This document shows positions 49,004 through 59,794 of a stretch of 64,000 bases of DNA, one piece after another. The position numbers were made by a program, and so were the translations under genes. Numbering within the stretch: the first letter of the stretch is position 1; every line of letters starts with the position of its first letter. The notes below the pieces were generated by a model. It searched no databases. It worked only from the letters and a program-made list of their open reading frames with translations, and had not been told where the DNA came from. Origin of the DNA: Pelomonas cellulosilytica (GTDB lineage: Bacteria; Pseudomonadota; Gammaproteobacteria; Burkholderiales; Burkholderiaceae_C); NCBI RefSeq assembly GCF_021353265.1, contig NZ_JAJTWU010000002.1:186001-250000 (forward strand). Reading direction: 5' to 3'.

Positions 49004-50659
49004 TCACGCCGTAGCCTCCAGCCCCGGTCCCCTCGGCAACCTCACCGTGAAGCAGCTCCCTCCGCCCTCCGCCGGGGCCACGCTGATGCTGCCGCCGTGC
49101 ACGTCGACGATGCGGCGCACCAGGGCCAGGCCCAGGCCGGAGCCTTCGTAGCGGCGCCGGGTGTGCAGGCGCTGGAAGGGTTTGAACAGGCGGGCGGCGC
49201 CTTCGGCGCTGATGCCGATGCCGTGGTCGCGCACCTGCAGCACGCGGTCCGGGCCGTCGTCGAAGGCGCTGAACTCCACTTCGGGGGCCTTGCCGGCCTC
49301 GACGAACTTGAGCGCGTTGCTCAGCAGGTTCTGCAGCATCACCTGCAGCATGGCGGAGTGGCCGGTCACGTGGCCCAGCGGTGCGGTGGTGATGCGCGCG
49401 CCGCTGTTGGCAATCTGCTGCGCCAGGCCGTCGCGCGCGGCCTGCAGGGCCTGGTCGAGGTCGACGCGCGCCATCGTCGGGGCCTCGTGCTGCTGCAGCC
49501 GGGCATAGGCCAGCATGTCGTCCAGCAGGGTGCGCATGCGCTCGGTGCCGCGCAGCATCAGGTCCAGGTGCTGGCGGGCCGTGGCGTCCAGCGCCGGGGC
49601 TTCATCGCGCAGCAGGCTGCCGAACCCGGCAATGGTGTTGAGCGGCTCGCGCAGGTCATGGGCCGAGAAGTGCACGAACTGCTCCAGCCCCTCGTTGGCG
49701 CGCTTCAACGCGTCGGTGCGCTGCGCCAGGTGCCGCTGGCTGCGGCGCAGTTCCCGCAGCGTGGCGGCCAGCAGCTGCCCCGGCAGCAGCGCGGCGGCGA
49801 TGGCGATGTAGATGAACACCTGCTGCCACGCCGCGCTGAGCGGTGGCGTGGGCAGCAGGCCGCTGCCCAGCGCGGCGGCCAGCGTGATGGACACGGCCAG
49901 CGTCAGCACATAGGTGCCCGCCAGCGGCAGCATCACGGCGGCCGTCAGCAGCGGCAGCGTGGCGTACACCATGGGATAGGGCAGGAAGCCGGCGGCCAGC
50001 AGCGCGGCGCCGATGGCGGCGCACAGCAGCGCCCAGGCCAGCACCTGGCCCGCGAGCTGCCGCAGCGGCGCCGGCCCTTCGCCGGCCAGCAGCAGCGCGA
50101 GCGGCAGCGTGGACAGCGCACCGATGGCGGCGCCCTCCAGCCAGGGCAGCCACAGCCCGGTGAGGCCCTGGCCGATGAGCGGCCCCACGGACAGCGTGGC
50201 CACGGTGGCGCCGGCCAGCGGGGCGGCCACCGCGGCTAGCAGCAAGGCCTTGCCCAGCGTGGCGGCCGAGACGACGCCGCTGCGCTGCAGCCCCGCGTGG
50301 CGCAGCGCCGCAGCGGCGAGGCTGACTTCAGCCAGGTTGGCCGGGATGAAGGTCATGGCCGGCAGCAGCGGGTCTCCCCACAGCGCGTTGGCGCCGATGA
50401 TGGCCAGCGTCACGGCGCCCAGCAGTGCCGGCCAGTCCCTGCAGTGCCGGTGCGCCAGCGCGGCCACGGCCAGTGCATTCGCATACCAGATCGACGCCAC
50501 GCTGCCGGGCTGCCGGGACAGTTGCAGTGACAGCATGGCCGCTACCGTGTAGGCCAGCGCCAGGCCCACGGCCAAGGGTATGAGCGGCTGGCGGGCCAGC
50601 CAGGCCTCGGGGGAGTGCCTGCCCGGCGGTGGGGGCGGCGGCCGGTCGATGACCGTCAT
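49004..50659 (-). CDS. MASE1-type sensor histidine kinase
   Basis: A 551-residue membrane kinase. The N-terminal 300 residues hold eight or more hydrophobic segments in the MASE1 pattern (ALAYTVAAMLSLQLS; SIWYANALAVAALA), then a short coiled coil, the phospho-acceptor His in HFSAHDLREPLNTIAGFG (about 348-366) and an HATPase domain with N box LLSNALKF, DHGIGIS and GSGLGLALVRR. There is no receiver domain in this chain. The start at MTVIDRPPPPPPG overlaps the previous stop by ATGA. It is the third gene of a response-regulator/binding-protein/kinase set, so it probably signals through the receiver protein at 51585. Confidence 0.9.
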   Translation of the reverse strand: MTVIDRPPPPPPGRHSPEAWLARQPLIPLAVGLALAYTVAAMLSLQLSRQPGSVASIWYANALAVAALAHRHCRDWPALLGAVTLAIIGANALWGDPLLPAMTFIPANLAEVSLAAAALRHAGLQRSGVVSAATLGKALLLAAVAAPLAGATVATLSVGPLIGQGLTGLWLPWLEGAAIGALSTLPLALLLAGEGPAPLRQLAGQVLAWALLCAAIGAALLAAGFLPYPMVYATLPLLTAAVMLPLAGTYVLTLAVSITLAAALGSGLLPTPPLSAAWQQVFIYIAIAAALLPGQLLAATLRELRRSQRHLAQRTDALKRANEGLEQFVHFSAHDLREPLNTIAGFGSLLRDEAPALDATARQHLDLMLRGTERMRTLLDDMLAYARLQQHEAPTMARVDLDQALQAARDGLAQQIANSGARITTAPLGHVTGHSAMLQVMLQNLLSNALKFVEAGKAPEVEFSAFDDGPDRVLQVRDHGIGISAEGAARLFKPFQRLHTRRRYEGSGLGLALVRRIVDVHGGSISVAPAEGGGSCFTVRLPRGPGLEATA

Positions 50660-51570
50660 GTCAGCGTGGACGGGTCGTTGTCGCGCGCGGCGCGGCGCTG
50701 GCGGCGGCGCCACAGCAGGCCCAGCAGCAGTGCGGCCGCGCCCAGCCAGGCGGCGGCCCAGCCCGCCAGCCGGTGCCAGGCCGGCTGCATCAGCGCGCTG
50801 CCGCTCAGCGGCCCCATCCAGCGCTGCTGGATCTCGCTGCGCTCCTGCAGGGGCAGCGCGACGATGGCGGCGTCCAGCCGCTGCACCAGGTCGGCCCGTG
50901 CCTTGGGGACAGCCAGGCTGAGCGCGTAGTCGAAGCCGATGGGGCCGGCCGAGCCCAGCGTGTCCATGCGGCTGCGTTGGGTGATGAAGGCGGCGCTGGC
51001 GGCGTCCACCACGGCGGCGTCGAAGCGCCCGTCCTGCACGCCCTGCAGCGCCTGCACGTCGTCGGGCACGGGCGCCCAGACCACCCGCGGAAAGCGCTCG
51101 CGCGCGAACCCTTCCACCGCGTAGCCCGCGCCGACCGCCACAGGCTTGCCGGCCAGTTGCTGCAGCGCCGCCTGGCCGTCGGCGCCCTGGGCGTGCGGGA
51201 TGGCCGTGCGGCGCACCACCAGGATGGCCGGCACGTTGACGTAGGGGCGTGTGAATGCCAGGTACTCGGCCCGCTCGGGCGTGGGCCTCAGGGACGACAC
51301 CAGGTCGGCGCCGCCGGCGCGCAGCAGGGCCAGTTGCTCGGCCAGTGGCGCGGCGGGCAGGGTCTGCAGCTGCAAGCCGGCCGCGGGTGCGAGGCGGGCC
51401 AGCAGGTCCACCGACAGGCCTTTCACGTGGCCTTGATCGTCGGCGAACACGAAGGGGCCGTAGTCGCGCTCGGGCGCGAAGCGCACGGTCTCTGGCGTCG
51501 CTGCCTGCGCGTGCCGGAGCATGACCAGCGCCAGCGCGGCCAGCAGGAGATGGCGGCGCGCAGCGGTCAT
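50656..51570 (-). CDS. Periplasmic solute-binding-like sensor protein with C-terminal membrane anchor
   Basis: A 304-residue protein: signal peptide (MTAARRHLLLAALALVML), a bacterial extracellular solute-binding family 3 domain (about 25-250: VRFAPERDYGPFVFADDQG, LSVDLLARLAP, DLVSSLRPTPERAEY, FDAAVVDAASAAF) and a C-terminal membrane helix (about 270-292) with a basic tail. The anchor and the coupling to a histidine kinase suggest a sensory subunit rather than an ABC transporter part. The ligand is probably a small amine, amino acid or carboxylate; unknown. Confidence 0.85.
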   Translation of the reverse strand: MTAARRHLLLAALALVMLRHAQAATPETVRFAPERDYGPFVFADDQGHVKGLSVDLLARLAPAAGLQLQTLPAAPLAEQLALLRAGGADLVSSLRPTPERAEYLAFTRPYVNVPAILVVRRTAIPHAQGADGQAALQQLAGKPVAVGAGYAVEGFARERFPRVVWAPVPDDVQALQGVQDGRFDAAVVDAASAAFITQRSRMDTLGSAGPIGFDYALSLAVPKARADLVQRLDAAIVALPLQERSEIQQRWMGPLSGSALMQPAWHRLAGWAAAWLGAAALLLGLLWRRRQRRAARDNDPSTLT

Positions 51571-51584
51571 GCCGGCGCGAGCCT

Positions 51585-51962
51585 TTACCGTTGACCCAGG
51601 CGCTGGGCCTGGGCGAGGGTCAGCGGCTTGACGAGGTAATCCTTCACCACCGGATGCGCCAGGGCCTGCCGCCGCTCGCTGTCCAGCGGCGAGCTGCTGA
51701 GCATGACGATCTCGGTCGCGCCCCGGACGTCGGCGGGCAGGCGTTCGAACGCCGCGAGGAATTCGAAGCCGTTCATCCCCGGCATGTTGACGTCCAGCAG
51801 GATGAGGGCCACGCGGCCCGGCGCCTGCGCGATGGCGTCCAGCGCCTCCGGCCCCGACTCGCATTCCTGCACCGCCCAGGGCAGGCCCGTGCGGCCGAGC
51901 ATGATGCCGGTGTACGTGCGATCGAACTCACTGTCATCGACGAGCAGCACGGGGATGGTCAT
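51585..51962 (-). CDS. Single-domain response regulator (receiver)
   Basis: A 125-residue CheY-like receiver: acidic pair in VDDSEFDRT (Asp9-Asp10), phospho-acceptor Asp57 in ILLDVNMPGMNG, and conserved Lys112 in DYLVKPLT. There is no output domain, so it acts by protein contact. It starts the set with the solute-binding and kinase genes, 14 bases apart from the next, which makes it the likely partner of the kinase at 49004. Confidence 0.93.
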   Translation of the reverse strand: MTIPVLLVDDSEFDRTYTGIMLGRTGLPWAVQECESGPEALDAIAQAPGRVALILLDVNMPGMNGFEFLAAFERLPADVRGATEIVMLSSSPLDSERRQALAHPVVKDYLVKPLTLAQAQRLGQR

Positions 51963-52046
51963 CTGCAGTCGGTCCGGGAGTGCTGGCGCAGCGATTCAGT
52001 TTAGCCAGGGGCGCTGGTTGAGAGCGCTGGGTGGGGCGCCGGCGGC

Positions 52047-54035
<1,989 letters not shown>

Positions 54036-54147
54036 GGCGGTCTCCTGCGGTGGCCGTGTGCGGCTCTATGAGGCGCATAGCCTGCGCCCGAAGGCGGACG
54101 GTAGCCTGACGAATCCGGCCGTCAAGCGGGTGTGCCGGAATGGCGCA

Positions 54148-54180
54148 CTGTCACGGAACAGCTGTTCCGTTTCGTGACAG
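54148..54180. promoter_or_regulatory. Nested palindromic activator site upstream of the aldehyde dehydrogenase
   Basis: An outer inverted repeat CTGTCACG...CGTGACAG encloses the perfect palindrome GGAACAGCTGTTCC. It is centred about 104 bases before the predicted sigma-54 transcription start, the usual place for an enhancer. The likely binder is the AcoR-type protein encoded divergently. Confidence 0.75.
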
Positions 54181-54240
54181 TCGGCACGCAATGCGGCCGG
54201 CGTTTGGGCACGCCGTGGGTGAGGACCGTCGCAAGCGGGC

Positions 54241-54257
54241 TTGGCATGCGGTTTGCG
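54241..54257 (+). promoter_or_regulatory. Sigma-54 (-24/-12) promoter for the aldehyde dehydrogenase gene
   Basis: TTGGCATGCGGTTTGCG has the invariant GG (54243-54244) and GC (54255-54256) separated by exactly 10 bases, close to consensus TGGCAC-N5-TTGC. It lies about 65 bases before the start codon. Confidence 0.8.
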
Positions 54258-54321
54258 CTTTCGGGTGTGACCCAGCGCCGTTCAGGACGCCGGGCGCCCA
54301 TCCTTCCTGGAGACAAGCCCC

Positions 54322-55845
54322 ATGACCGTTTACGCCGCCCCCGGCGCCGCCGGCGCCACCCTCGCCTACAAGCCCCGCTACGACAACTTCATCGGCGGCC
54401 GGTTCCAGCCGCCGGTCGAGGGGCAGTATTTCGATGTGATCTCGCCGATCAACGGCAAGGTCTACACGCAGGCCGCGCGCTCGGGCGCCAAGGACATCGA
54501 GCTGGCGCTGGACGCCGCCCACGCCGCCGCGTCCAAGTGGGCCGCGGTGCCGCCGGCCGAGCGGGCCAATGTGCTGCTGAAGATCGCCGACCGCATCGAG
54601 CAGAACCTGGAGCTGCTGGCCTATGCCGAGACGGTGGACAACGGCAAGCCGATTCGCGAGACGCTGAATGCCGACATCCCGCTGTGCGTGGATCACTTCC
54701 GCTACTTCGCCGGCTGCGTGCGGGCGCAGGAAGGCGCGCTCAGCGAGATCGACGGCAACACCATCGCGTACCACTTCCACGAGCCGCTGGGCGTCGTGGG
54801 CCAGATCATCCCGTGGAACTTCCCGCTGCTGATGGCGGCGTGGAAGCTGGCGCCAGCGCTGGGCGCGGGCAACTGCGTGGTGCTGAAGCCCGCGGAGAGC
54901 ACGCCGGTGAGCATCCTCGTGCTGGCCGAACTGATCGCCGACCTGCTGCCGGCGGGCGTGCTGAACATCGTCAACGGCTACGGCAAGGAGGCCGGCATGC
55001 CGCTGGCCACCAGCAAGCGCATCGCCAAGATCGCTTTCACCGGCAGCACGGCGACCGGCAAGATCATCGGCCAGGCGGCCGCGGCCAACCTGATCCCGGC
55101 CACGCTGGAGCTGGGCGGCAAGAGCCCCAACCTGTTCTTCAGCGACGTGATGGCTGAGGACGACGCCTTCCTCGACAAGGCCATCGAGGGGCTGGTGCTG
55201 TTCGCGTTCAACCAGGGCGAGGTGTGCACCTGCCCCAGCCGCGCGCTGATCCAGGAAAGCATCTTCGACAGGTTCATGGACCGCGCCGTCAAGCGCGTGG
55301 CGGCCATCAAGCAGGGCAACCCGCTGGACACCGACACGATGATGGGCGCCCAGGCCTCGGCCATGCAGATGGACAAGATCGAGACCTACCTGGCACTGGG
55401 CAAAGAAGAGGGCGCCAAGTTGCTGATCGGCGGTAGCCGCGCGCAGCTGGGCGGGGAGCTCGCGGGCGGCTACTACATCCAGCCGACGCTGTTCCAGGGC
55501 CACAACCAGATGCGCATCTTCCGCGAGGAGATCTTCGGCCCGGTGCTGGCGGTGACGACCTTCAAGGACGAAGCCGAGGCACTGCAGATCGCCAACGACA
55601 CGCCCTACGGCCTGGGCGCCGGCGTGTGGACGCGCGACGGCAGCCGCGCCTACCGGCTGGGCCGCGCCATCCAGGCCGGCCGCGTGTGGACGAACTGCTA
55701 CCACGCCTACCCGGCGCATGCGGCCTTCGGCGGCTACAAGGAAAGCGGCATCGGCCGCGAGACGCACAAGGCCATGCTTGACCACTACCAGCAGACGAAG
55801 AACCTGCTCGTCAGCTACTCGCCGAACGCGCTCGGATTCTTCTGA
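54322..55845 (+). CDS. NAD-dependent acetaldehyde dehydrogenase (ExaC/AcoD type)
   Basis: A 507-residue cytoplasmic enzyme oxidising acetaldehyde or related aldehydes to acids. The ALDH motifs are complete: [28 protein letters not shown], catalytic Glu in LELGGKSPN (about 268) and catalytic Cys302 in [11 protein letters not shown], a Cys-Thr-Cys arrangement typical of this ALDH branch. The C-terminal [10 protein letters not shown] matches ExaC-type enzymes. A GGAG ribosome-binding site precedes the ATG. Controlled by the divergent AcoR-type regulator through a sigma-54 promoter. Confidence 0.95.
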   Translation: MTVYAAPGAAGATLAYKPRYDNFIGGRFQPPVEGQYFDVISPINGKVYTQAARSGAKDIELALDAAHAAASKWAAVPPAERANVLLKIADRIEQNLELLAYAETVDNGKPIRETLNADIPLCVDHFRYFAGCVRAQEGALSEIDGNTIAYHFHEPLGVVGQIIPWNFPLLMAAWKLAPALGAGNCVVLKPAESTPVSILVLAELIADLLPAGVLNIVNGYGKEAGMPLATSKRIAKIAFTGSTATGKIIGQAAAANLIPATLELGGKSPNLFFSDVMAEDDAFLDKAIEGLVLFAFNQGEVCTCPSRALIQESIFDRFMDRAVKRVAAIKQGNPLDTDTMMGAQASAMQMDKIETYLALGKEEGAKLLIGGSRAQLGGELAGGYYIQPTLFQGHNQMRIFREEIFGPVLAVTTFKDEAEALQIANDTPYGLGAGVWTRDGSRAYRLGRAIQAGRVWTNCYHAYPAHAAFGGYKESGIGRETHKAMLDHYQQTKNLLVSYSPNALGFF

Positions 55846-55857
55846 GCGGCGTGCCTG

Positions 55858-55877
55858 CGGCCGGCGCGCGCCGGCCG
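55858..55877. terminator. Perfect 20-base palindrome between convergent genes
   Basis: CGGCCGGCGCGCGCCGGCCG is self-complementary over its whole length and lies in the 37-base gap between the aldehyde dehydrogenase stop and the PEP-CTERM stop. Likely a bidirectional terminator hairpin without T-tract. Confidence 0.5.
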
Positions 55878-55882
55878 TGGGC

Positions 55883-56542
55883 TCAACCGCGGTGGCGGCG
55901 CGTCAGCGACAGCGTGACCAGCGCCAGCGCCGCCAGCGGCAGCGTGCCCGGCAGCGGCAACGGTGTGCCGGGCGCGCGCATGGCCACGCGCAGGTTGTCC
56001 AGCGTCGTCTCTTCGTTGCCGCCGTTGGCCTCGTGGGCCTCGTTCCAGCGGAAGGCGGTGATGGCCGTGTCGGACACGATGCCGACGAAGATCGGCGAGC
56101 CGTCGCCGCCGGCGATGAACAGGTTGCGTGTGCTGCCGTCGCTGAACAGGAAGCTCAGCAGCCCGGTGTCCTGCGCCGTGGAGGGGCTGCCGGGGTCGGC
56201 CTCGAAGGCGTTGATGTCCAGCGCTGCCGCGAGGAAGGGCAGCGCATAGCTGGCCTCGAAGTAGCCCGTGCCCGTCGCCCGCGCCGCGCCGAAGGCGGCC
56301 GCCGCTTTGTCGGCGCCGAACACCTCCACCGGGCCGATGTTGCTGCTGAGCGTGACGCCCGGCAGCACGGCCGTGCCGGTGAGATCGGTGCCCAGGGCAT
56401 AGCCGCTGAAATCCTGTGTCTGCGCCGGGCCGCTGAGCGCGGCCTGCCAGCTTGCCGGCGTGATGAAGACGTTCACGGTCGCCGCGTGGGCGAGGCCGGT
56501 GATGGCGAGGGCAAGGGCAAGAGCAACGAGGGCGCGGCGCAT
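55883..56542 (-). CDS. PEP-CTERM-type secreted protein
   Basis: A 219-residue protein starting MRRALVALALALAITGLAHA (signal peptide, cleavage after AHA). The body is beta-rich (SWQAALSGPAQTQDFSGYAL; FRWNEAHEANGGNEETTLDN) and resembles PEP-CTERM proteins with an AlgX/discoidin-like exported domain, which I cannot name. The C-terminus is PLPLPGTLPLAALALVTLSL followed by TRRHRG, the VPLPGTLPL variant of the PEP-CTERM signal. It would need an exosortase encoded elsewhere. Confidence 0.8.
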   Translation of the reverse strand: MRRALVALALALAITGLAHAATVNVFITPASWQAALSGPAQTQDFSGYALGTDLTGTAVLPGVTLSSNIGPVEVFGADKAAAAFGAARATGTGYFEASYALPFLAAALDINAFEADPGSPSTAQDTGLLSFLFSDGSTRNLFIAGGDGSPIFVGIVSDTAITAFRWNEAHEANGGNEETTLDNLRVAMRAPGTPLPLPGTLPLAALALVTLSLTRRHRG

Positions 56543-56754
56543 GGCTGTCTCCGGAAGTGGTCGGGGCCCATTGGGCGGCGCCGCCTCCGGGGAGCCCACC
56601 CCAAGGACTTGGGGGCAGCCTGTGGACGCGGGGTGATGCGCCTCTGGATGATGGAACGCTGCGGGGGCCGCGCTTGGCGATGCGGGTGATGGATCGATGA
56701 CGCCCCCAACCCGGCCGCTTTCCACCTGGCGCCGCTCACAGTGAAGGCGCGTTC

Positions 56755-56797
56755 TTGACAGGCGTCGACGGCCGTTAATAATTAACCGTATGGTTAA
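56755..56797 (+). promoter_or_regulatory. Promoter and operator overlapping the start codon of the ArsR-type gene
   Basis: TTGACA (56755-56760) and AATAAT (56777-56782) with a 16-base spacer form a near-consensus sigma-70 promoter whose start would fall at about the A of the ATG (56790). The perfect inverted repeat TTAACC-N4-GGTTAA (56782-56797) covers the start codon and is the natural autorepressor site. No ribosome-binding site precedes the ATG, so a leaderless transcript is predicted. Confidence 0.75.
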
Positions 56798-57134
56798 ACA
56801 ATACACGCACGGCCTCGACTACACCTTCTTCGCGCTGGCCGACCCGACGCGGCGCGCGGTGCTGGCGCGGCTGTCGCAAGGCGAGGCGACGGTGGGTGAG
56901 CTGGCCGAGCCGTTCGGCATGTCGCTCGTGGCCGTGGGCAAGCACCTGCGGCTGCTGGAGGCCGCCGGACTCATCCAGCGCGAGCGCGTGGGACGACGCG
57001 TGACCTGCCGGTTGCAGGCCGGGCCGCTGGCCGAGGCCGGCGCGTGGATCGACGGTTACCGCGCGTTCTGGGACAGCAACATGGCCTCGCTCTCCCGCTA
57101 TCTGCGCGGCAAGGCCAAAGGGGCTGCGACGTGA
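56790..57134 (+). CDS. ArsR/SmtB-family transcriptional repressor
   Basis: A 114-residue winged-helix regulator: FFALADPTRRAVLARLSQGEATVGELAEPFGM, LVAVGKHLRLLEAAGLI (recognition helix) and a beta wing RVGRRVTCRLQ (residues about 13-75). No metal-binding Cys pair of the ArsR/CadC kind is seen; it belongs to the branch paired with AHSA1-type proteins. The stop overlaps the next gene's GTG start by four bases. Probably represses its own operon through the palindrome at its start codon. Confidence 0.93.
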   Translation: MVKQYTHGLDYTFFALADPTRRAVLARLSQGEATVGELAEPFGMSLVAVGKHLRLLEAAGLIQRERVGRRVTCRLQAGPLAEAGAWIDGYRAFWDSNMASLSRYLRGKAKGAAT

Positions 57135-57583
57135 TCGCCGATGTGAGCCTGAGCCGCGAATACGTGCTGGACGCGCCGCCGCAGGTCGTCTTCGCCGCCT
57201 GGACCGATCCGGCCGCGCTGCTGCAGTGGTGGTGCCCCGGCCCGGCGCATGCCACGCATGCCGAGCTGGATGTGCGCGCCGGCGGCCGCTACGAGATCCG
57301 CATGACGGCCGGCCCGGGCGGCGAGCCGCAGGTTGTGAGCGGCGAGTACGTCGCGGTCGAACCGCCGCACCGCCTCGTAATGACCTGGCACGCCCGCGGC
57401 ACGCCGCACGACAACGGTGACGCGAGCCTGCTCACCGTCGAGCTGCATCCGCATCCCCGCGGCACGCGGCTCGCGCTGCTGCATGAACGCCTGCCGACGG
57501 GCTCCGGGGCGTCGTACAGCGGCGGCTGGGCCGCGGTGCTGCAGGCGCTGTCCCGCTTTGTTCAACCCCCGTCTGCCGCCTGA
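57131..57583 (+). CDS. SRPBCC/AHSA1-domain protein
   Basis: A 150-residue protein with a GTG start at 57131 (GTGA overlap with the ArsR-type stop). The helix-grip fold is clear: REYVLDAPPQVVFAAWTDPA, LLQWWCPGPAHATHAELDVR, GGRYEIRM, VSGEYVAVEPPHRLVMTW and a C-terminal GWAAVLQALSRFV. Such proteins bind hydrophobic ligands or act as stress-linked partners and are typically encoded beside ArsR regulators. Ligand unknown. Confidence 0.92.
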   Translation: MIADVSLSREYVLDAPPQVVFAAWTDPAALLQWWCPGPAHATHAELDVRAGGRYEIRMTAGPGGEPQVVSGEYVAVEPPHRLVMTWHARGTPHDNGDASLLTVELHPHPRGTRLALLHERLPTGSGASYSGGWAAVLQALSRFVQPPSAA

Positions 57584-57596
57584 GGCGGTCTTGCCC

Positions 57597-57992
57597 ATGC
57601 AACCTGCTGCCCTTGCCCTGCCCTGCGTCGCTGCCCTCGGCCTGCTGCTGTTCCTGAGCGGCTTCTTCGTCAGCGTGACGCGTGCGCGCTTTTGGACGCT
57701 GCATGCAGGTCCCAGCGACCCGGCGCATGCGCTGACCAAGGCCGTCCGTGCGCACGGCAACACCGCCGAGTACGCCGCGTTCCTGGGCTTGTTGATCTGG
57801 TTGGCGGGCCAGCACAGCCAGGCTGCGTGGGTGGGCTGGACGATGCTGGCTGCGACGGTGTCGCGCTATGCGTTCGTGGCCGGCATGCTGCTGTCGCCGA
57901 CGCTGGCCAGGCCGCATCCGCTGCGCGCGGTGGGTGCGTTCGGCACCTACCTCTGCGGACCGGCGCTGTCGGTGGCGTTGCTGCTGGGCTGA
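57597..57992 (+). CDS. MAPEG-family membrane protein
   Basis: A 131-residue protein with four hydrophobic segments (about 5-24, 58-75, 80-98, 108-130) and the MAPEG pattern: ALTKAVRAHGNTAEYAAFLGL, where Arg-x-His-x-Asn and Glu are the family's glutathione-site residues. It is 13 bases downstream of the AHSA1 gene and probably cotranscribed. Its relatives include glutathione transferases; activity here is not proven. Confidence 0.88.
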   Translation: MQPAALALPCVAALGLLLFLSGFFVSVTRARFWTLHAGPSDPAHALTKAVRAHGNTAEYAAFLGLLIWLAGQHSQAAWVGWTMLAATVSRYAFVAGMLLSPTLARPHPLRAVGAFGTYLCGPALSVALLLG

Positions 57993-58001
57993 GCGGCCGC
58001 G

Positions 58002-59015
58002 TCAGCGCGCCAGCCACTGCAACGCGGTGGCGGGCAGCGCGAGCGCCAGCGTGGCGCCCGGCTCTGGTGGCGTATCGCCGGGCGGCAGGCCCAGCGTGAG
58101 CGCCTGGCCGCCGGGCGCCTGCAGCGCGACCGTCCAGCCCAGCAGCCCCGGGTGCACGGCGACGACCTCGGCCGCCAGGCGCCAGGCCTCGGGCGGCGCG
58201 ACGGGGCCGTCCGGCTGCAGCGCGGCCAGCGGCGCGAGCCAGCAGCCGGTGTCGCGCCGCCAGGGCTCGGGTGCGGTGCGGGCGTCCAGCCGGTTGAAGG
58301 CGCCGAGGAAGTCGGCCACGCGCAGCGTCTGTGGGCGCTGCCACAGCGCGGCCGGCGCGCTGCACTGCTCGATGCGGCCCTCGAACATGACGGCCACTTG
58401 GTCCGCCAGCTCGAAGGCCTCATCGCGGTCATGGGTGACGAGCACGCTGCTCTGGCCCAACTCGCGCTGCAGCTGGCGGAAGGAGCGCCGCAGCGGCACA
58501 CGGAAGGATTCGTCCAGCGCCGAGAAGGGCTCATCCAGCAGCAGCAGGCCGGGTCGTGGCGCCAGCGCCCGGGCCAGTGCTACGCGCTGGCGCTGGCCGC
58601 CGGAGAGCTGGCCCGGCCGCGTGGCAGCGTGCTCGGCCAGGCCCACCAGCGCGAGCAGTTCGTCGATGCGGGCCTGCTGCGCGGCCGGTGTCTCTCCGCG
58701 CGCCTGCAGGCCGAAGCCGACGTTGTCGCGCACGCTCAGGTTGGGAAAGAGCGCGTAGTGCTGGAACACGACGCCGATGCCGCGCAGCTTGGCGGGCTGC
58801 TGTGTCACGTCGCGTCCGTCTAGCTCGATGCGGCCGCCGCCGAGTGGCTGCAGGCCGGCGATGGCGCGCAGCAGCGTCGTCTTGCCGCAGCCCGAGCCGC
58901 CCAGCAGTGCCAGCACCTGGCCGCGTTGCAGGTCGAGGTCGATGCCTTGAAGGATGGAGCGGCCGCCCAGGACCACGTGGGCCTGGCGGACTAGGAGCGC
59001 GCTGGGGTTCGCCAT
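58002..59015 (-). CDS. ABC transporter ATP-binding protein (iron/phosphonate/polyamine-type importer)
   Basis: A 337-residue ATPase: Walker A GGSGCGKT (about 39-46), Q-loop FQHYALFP, signature LSGGQRQRVALARAL, Walker B LLLLDEPFSALDE and H-loop VTHDRDEA, followed by a C-terminal TOBE-like regulatory domain (about 250-337). It is the last gene of the seven-gene operon that starts at the right edge, overlapping the preceding permease by 25 bases. Together with two permeases and a binding protein it forms a complete importer. Confidence 0.95.
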   Translation of the reverse strand: MANPSALLVRQAHVVLGGRSILQGIDLDLQRGQVLALLGGSGCGKTTLLRAIAGLQPLGGGRIELDGRDVTQQPAKLRGIGVVFQHYALFPNLSVRDNVGFGLQARGETPAAQQARIDELLALVGLAEHAATRPGQLSGGQRQRVALARALAPRPGLLLLDEPFSALDESFRVPLRRSFRQLQRELGQSSVLVTHDRDEAFELADQVAVMFEGRIEQCSAPAALWQRPQTLRVADFLGAFNRLDARTAPEPWRRDTGCWLAPLAALQPDGPVAPPEAWRLAAEVVAVHPGLLGWTVALQAPGGQALTLGLPPGDTPPEPGATLALALPATALQWLAR

Positions 59016-59794
59016 GAGGTGAGCAGGTGCACGAGGACGCCCAGGCCGGTGACGAGGGCGAAGCTGACGACAACGAGCGCCGCGGCCAGATGGCCGTTGG
59101 CGCCGCGCAGGCCGTTGATGAGGGGTTGCAGCAATTCCAGCGTGCCGCCCAGCAGCAGGTTGGCGATGGCGAATTCCATGGCCGCCGTCATCCACGCCAG
59201 CAGGCCGGCTGCGGCGATGGCAGGCAGCAAAAGAGGCAGCAGCACGCGGCGCAGCAGCAGCGCGTCGGATGCGCCGAGCGTGCGGCTGGCCTCCACCAGC
59301 GGCCGAGCATCGAGCTGCTGCAGCGCGGCGGACAGGGTCTGATGCACCAGCGGAAACAGCAGCGCGGCCAGCAGGCCGACGTAGACGGCGCGCAGGTCCA
59401 GCACGTCGCCCCAGCGGCCGACGAAAAGGTCGAGCGCGCCGATGGCGACGACGACCGGCGGGATGGCGTAGGGCAGCAGGGCCAGCGCGTCCAGCAGCGC
59501 CTTTAGGCGCGGCGCGGCCAGGTGGCCGACGAGGCTGGCCGCTCCGCCGAGCAGTACGGCCAGCGCGGCGGCGGCACCCGAGATCCAGACGGTGTTCCAC
59601 GCGGCGCTGCGTACCTGCGCGTCCGCGGCCAGGCCGGCCAGCCATTGCAGCGTGGCGCCCTGCGGCAGCAGGCCTTGGTCCCAGCGCTCACTGAAGGCAT
59701 AGGCCATCACCGCCATCGGTGGCAGCAGCACCAGCAGCGCGGTGGCCCAGAAAGCGATGGCCGGCAGGCGCCAGGGGCGGTGGGCGGCCGTCAT
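58991..59794 (-). CDS. ABC transporter permease (second of two)
   Basis: A 267-residue inner-membrane permease with six hydrophobic segments and the coupling loop VEASRTLGASDALLLRRVLLPLLLP (about 175-199). The start MTAAHRPWRLP overlaps the upstream permease stop by ATGA. It belongs to the binding-protein-dependent family related to phosphonate and iron importers. Confidence 0.92.
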   Translation of the reverse strand: MTAAHRPWRLPAIAFWATALLVLLPPMAVMAYAFSERWDQGLLPQGATLQWLAGLAADAQVRSAAWNTVWISGAAAALAVLLGGAASLVGHLAAPRLKALLDALALLPYAIPPVVVAIGALDLFVGRWGDVLDLRAVYVGLLAALLFPLVHQTLSAALQQLDARPLVEASRTLGASDALLLRRVLLPLLLPAIAAAGLLAWMTAAMEFAIANLLLGGTLELLQPLINGLRGANGHLAAALVVVSFALVTGLGVLVHLLTSWRTPARS

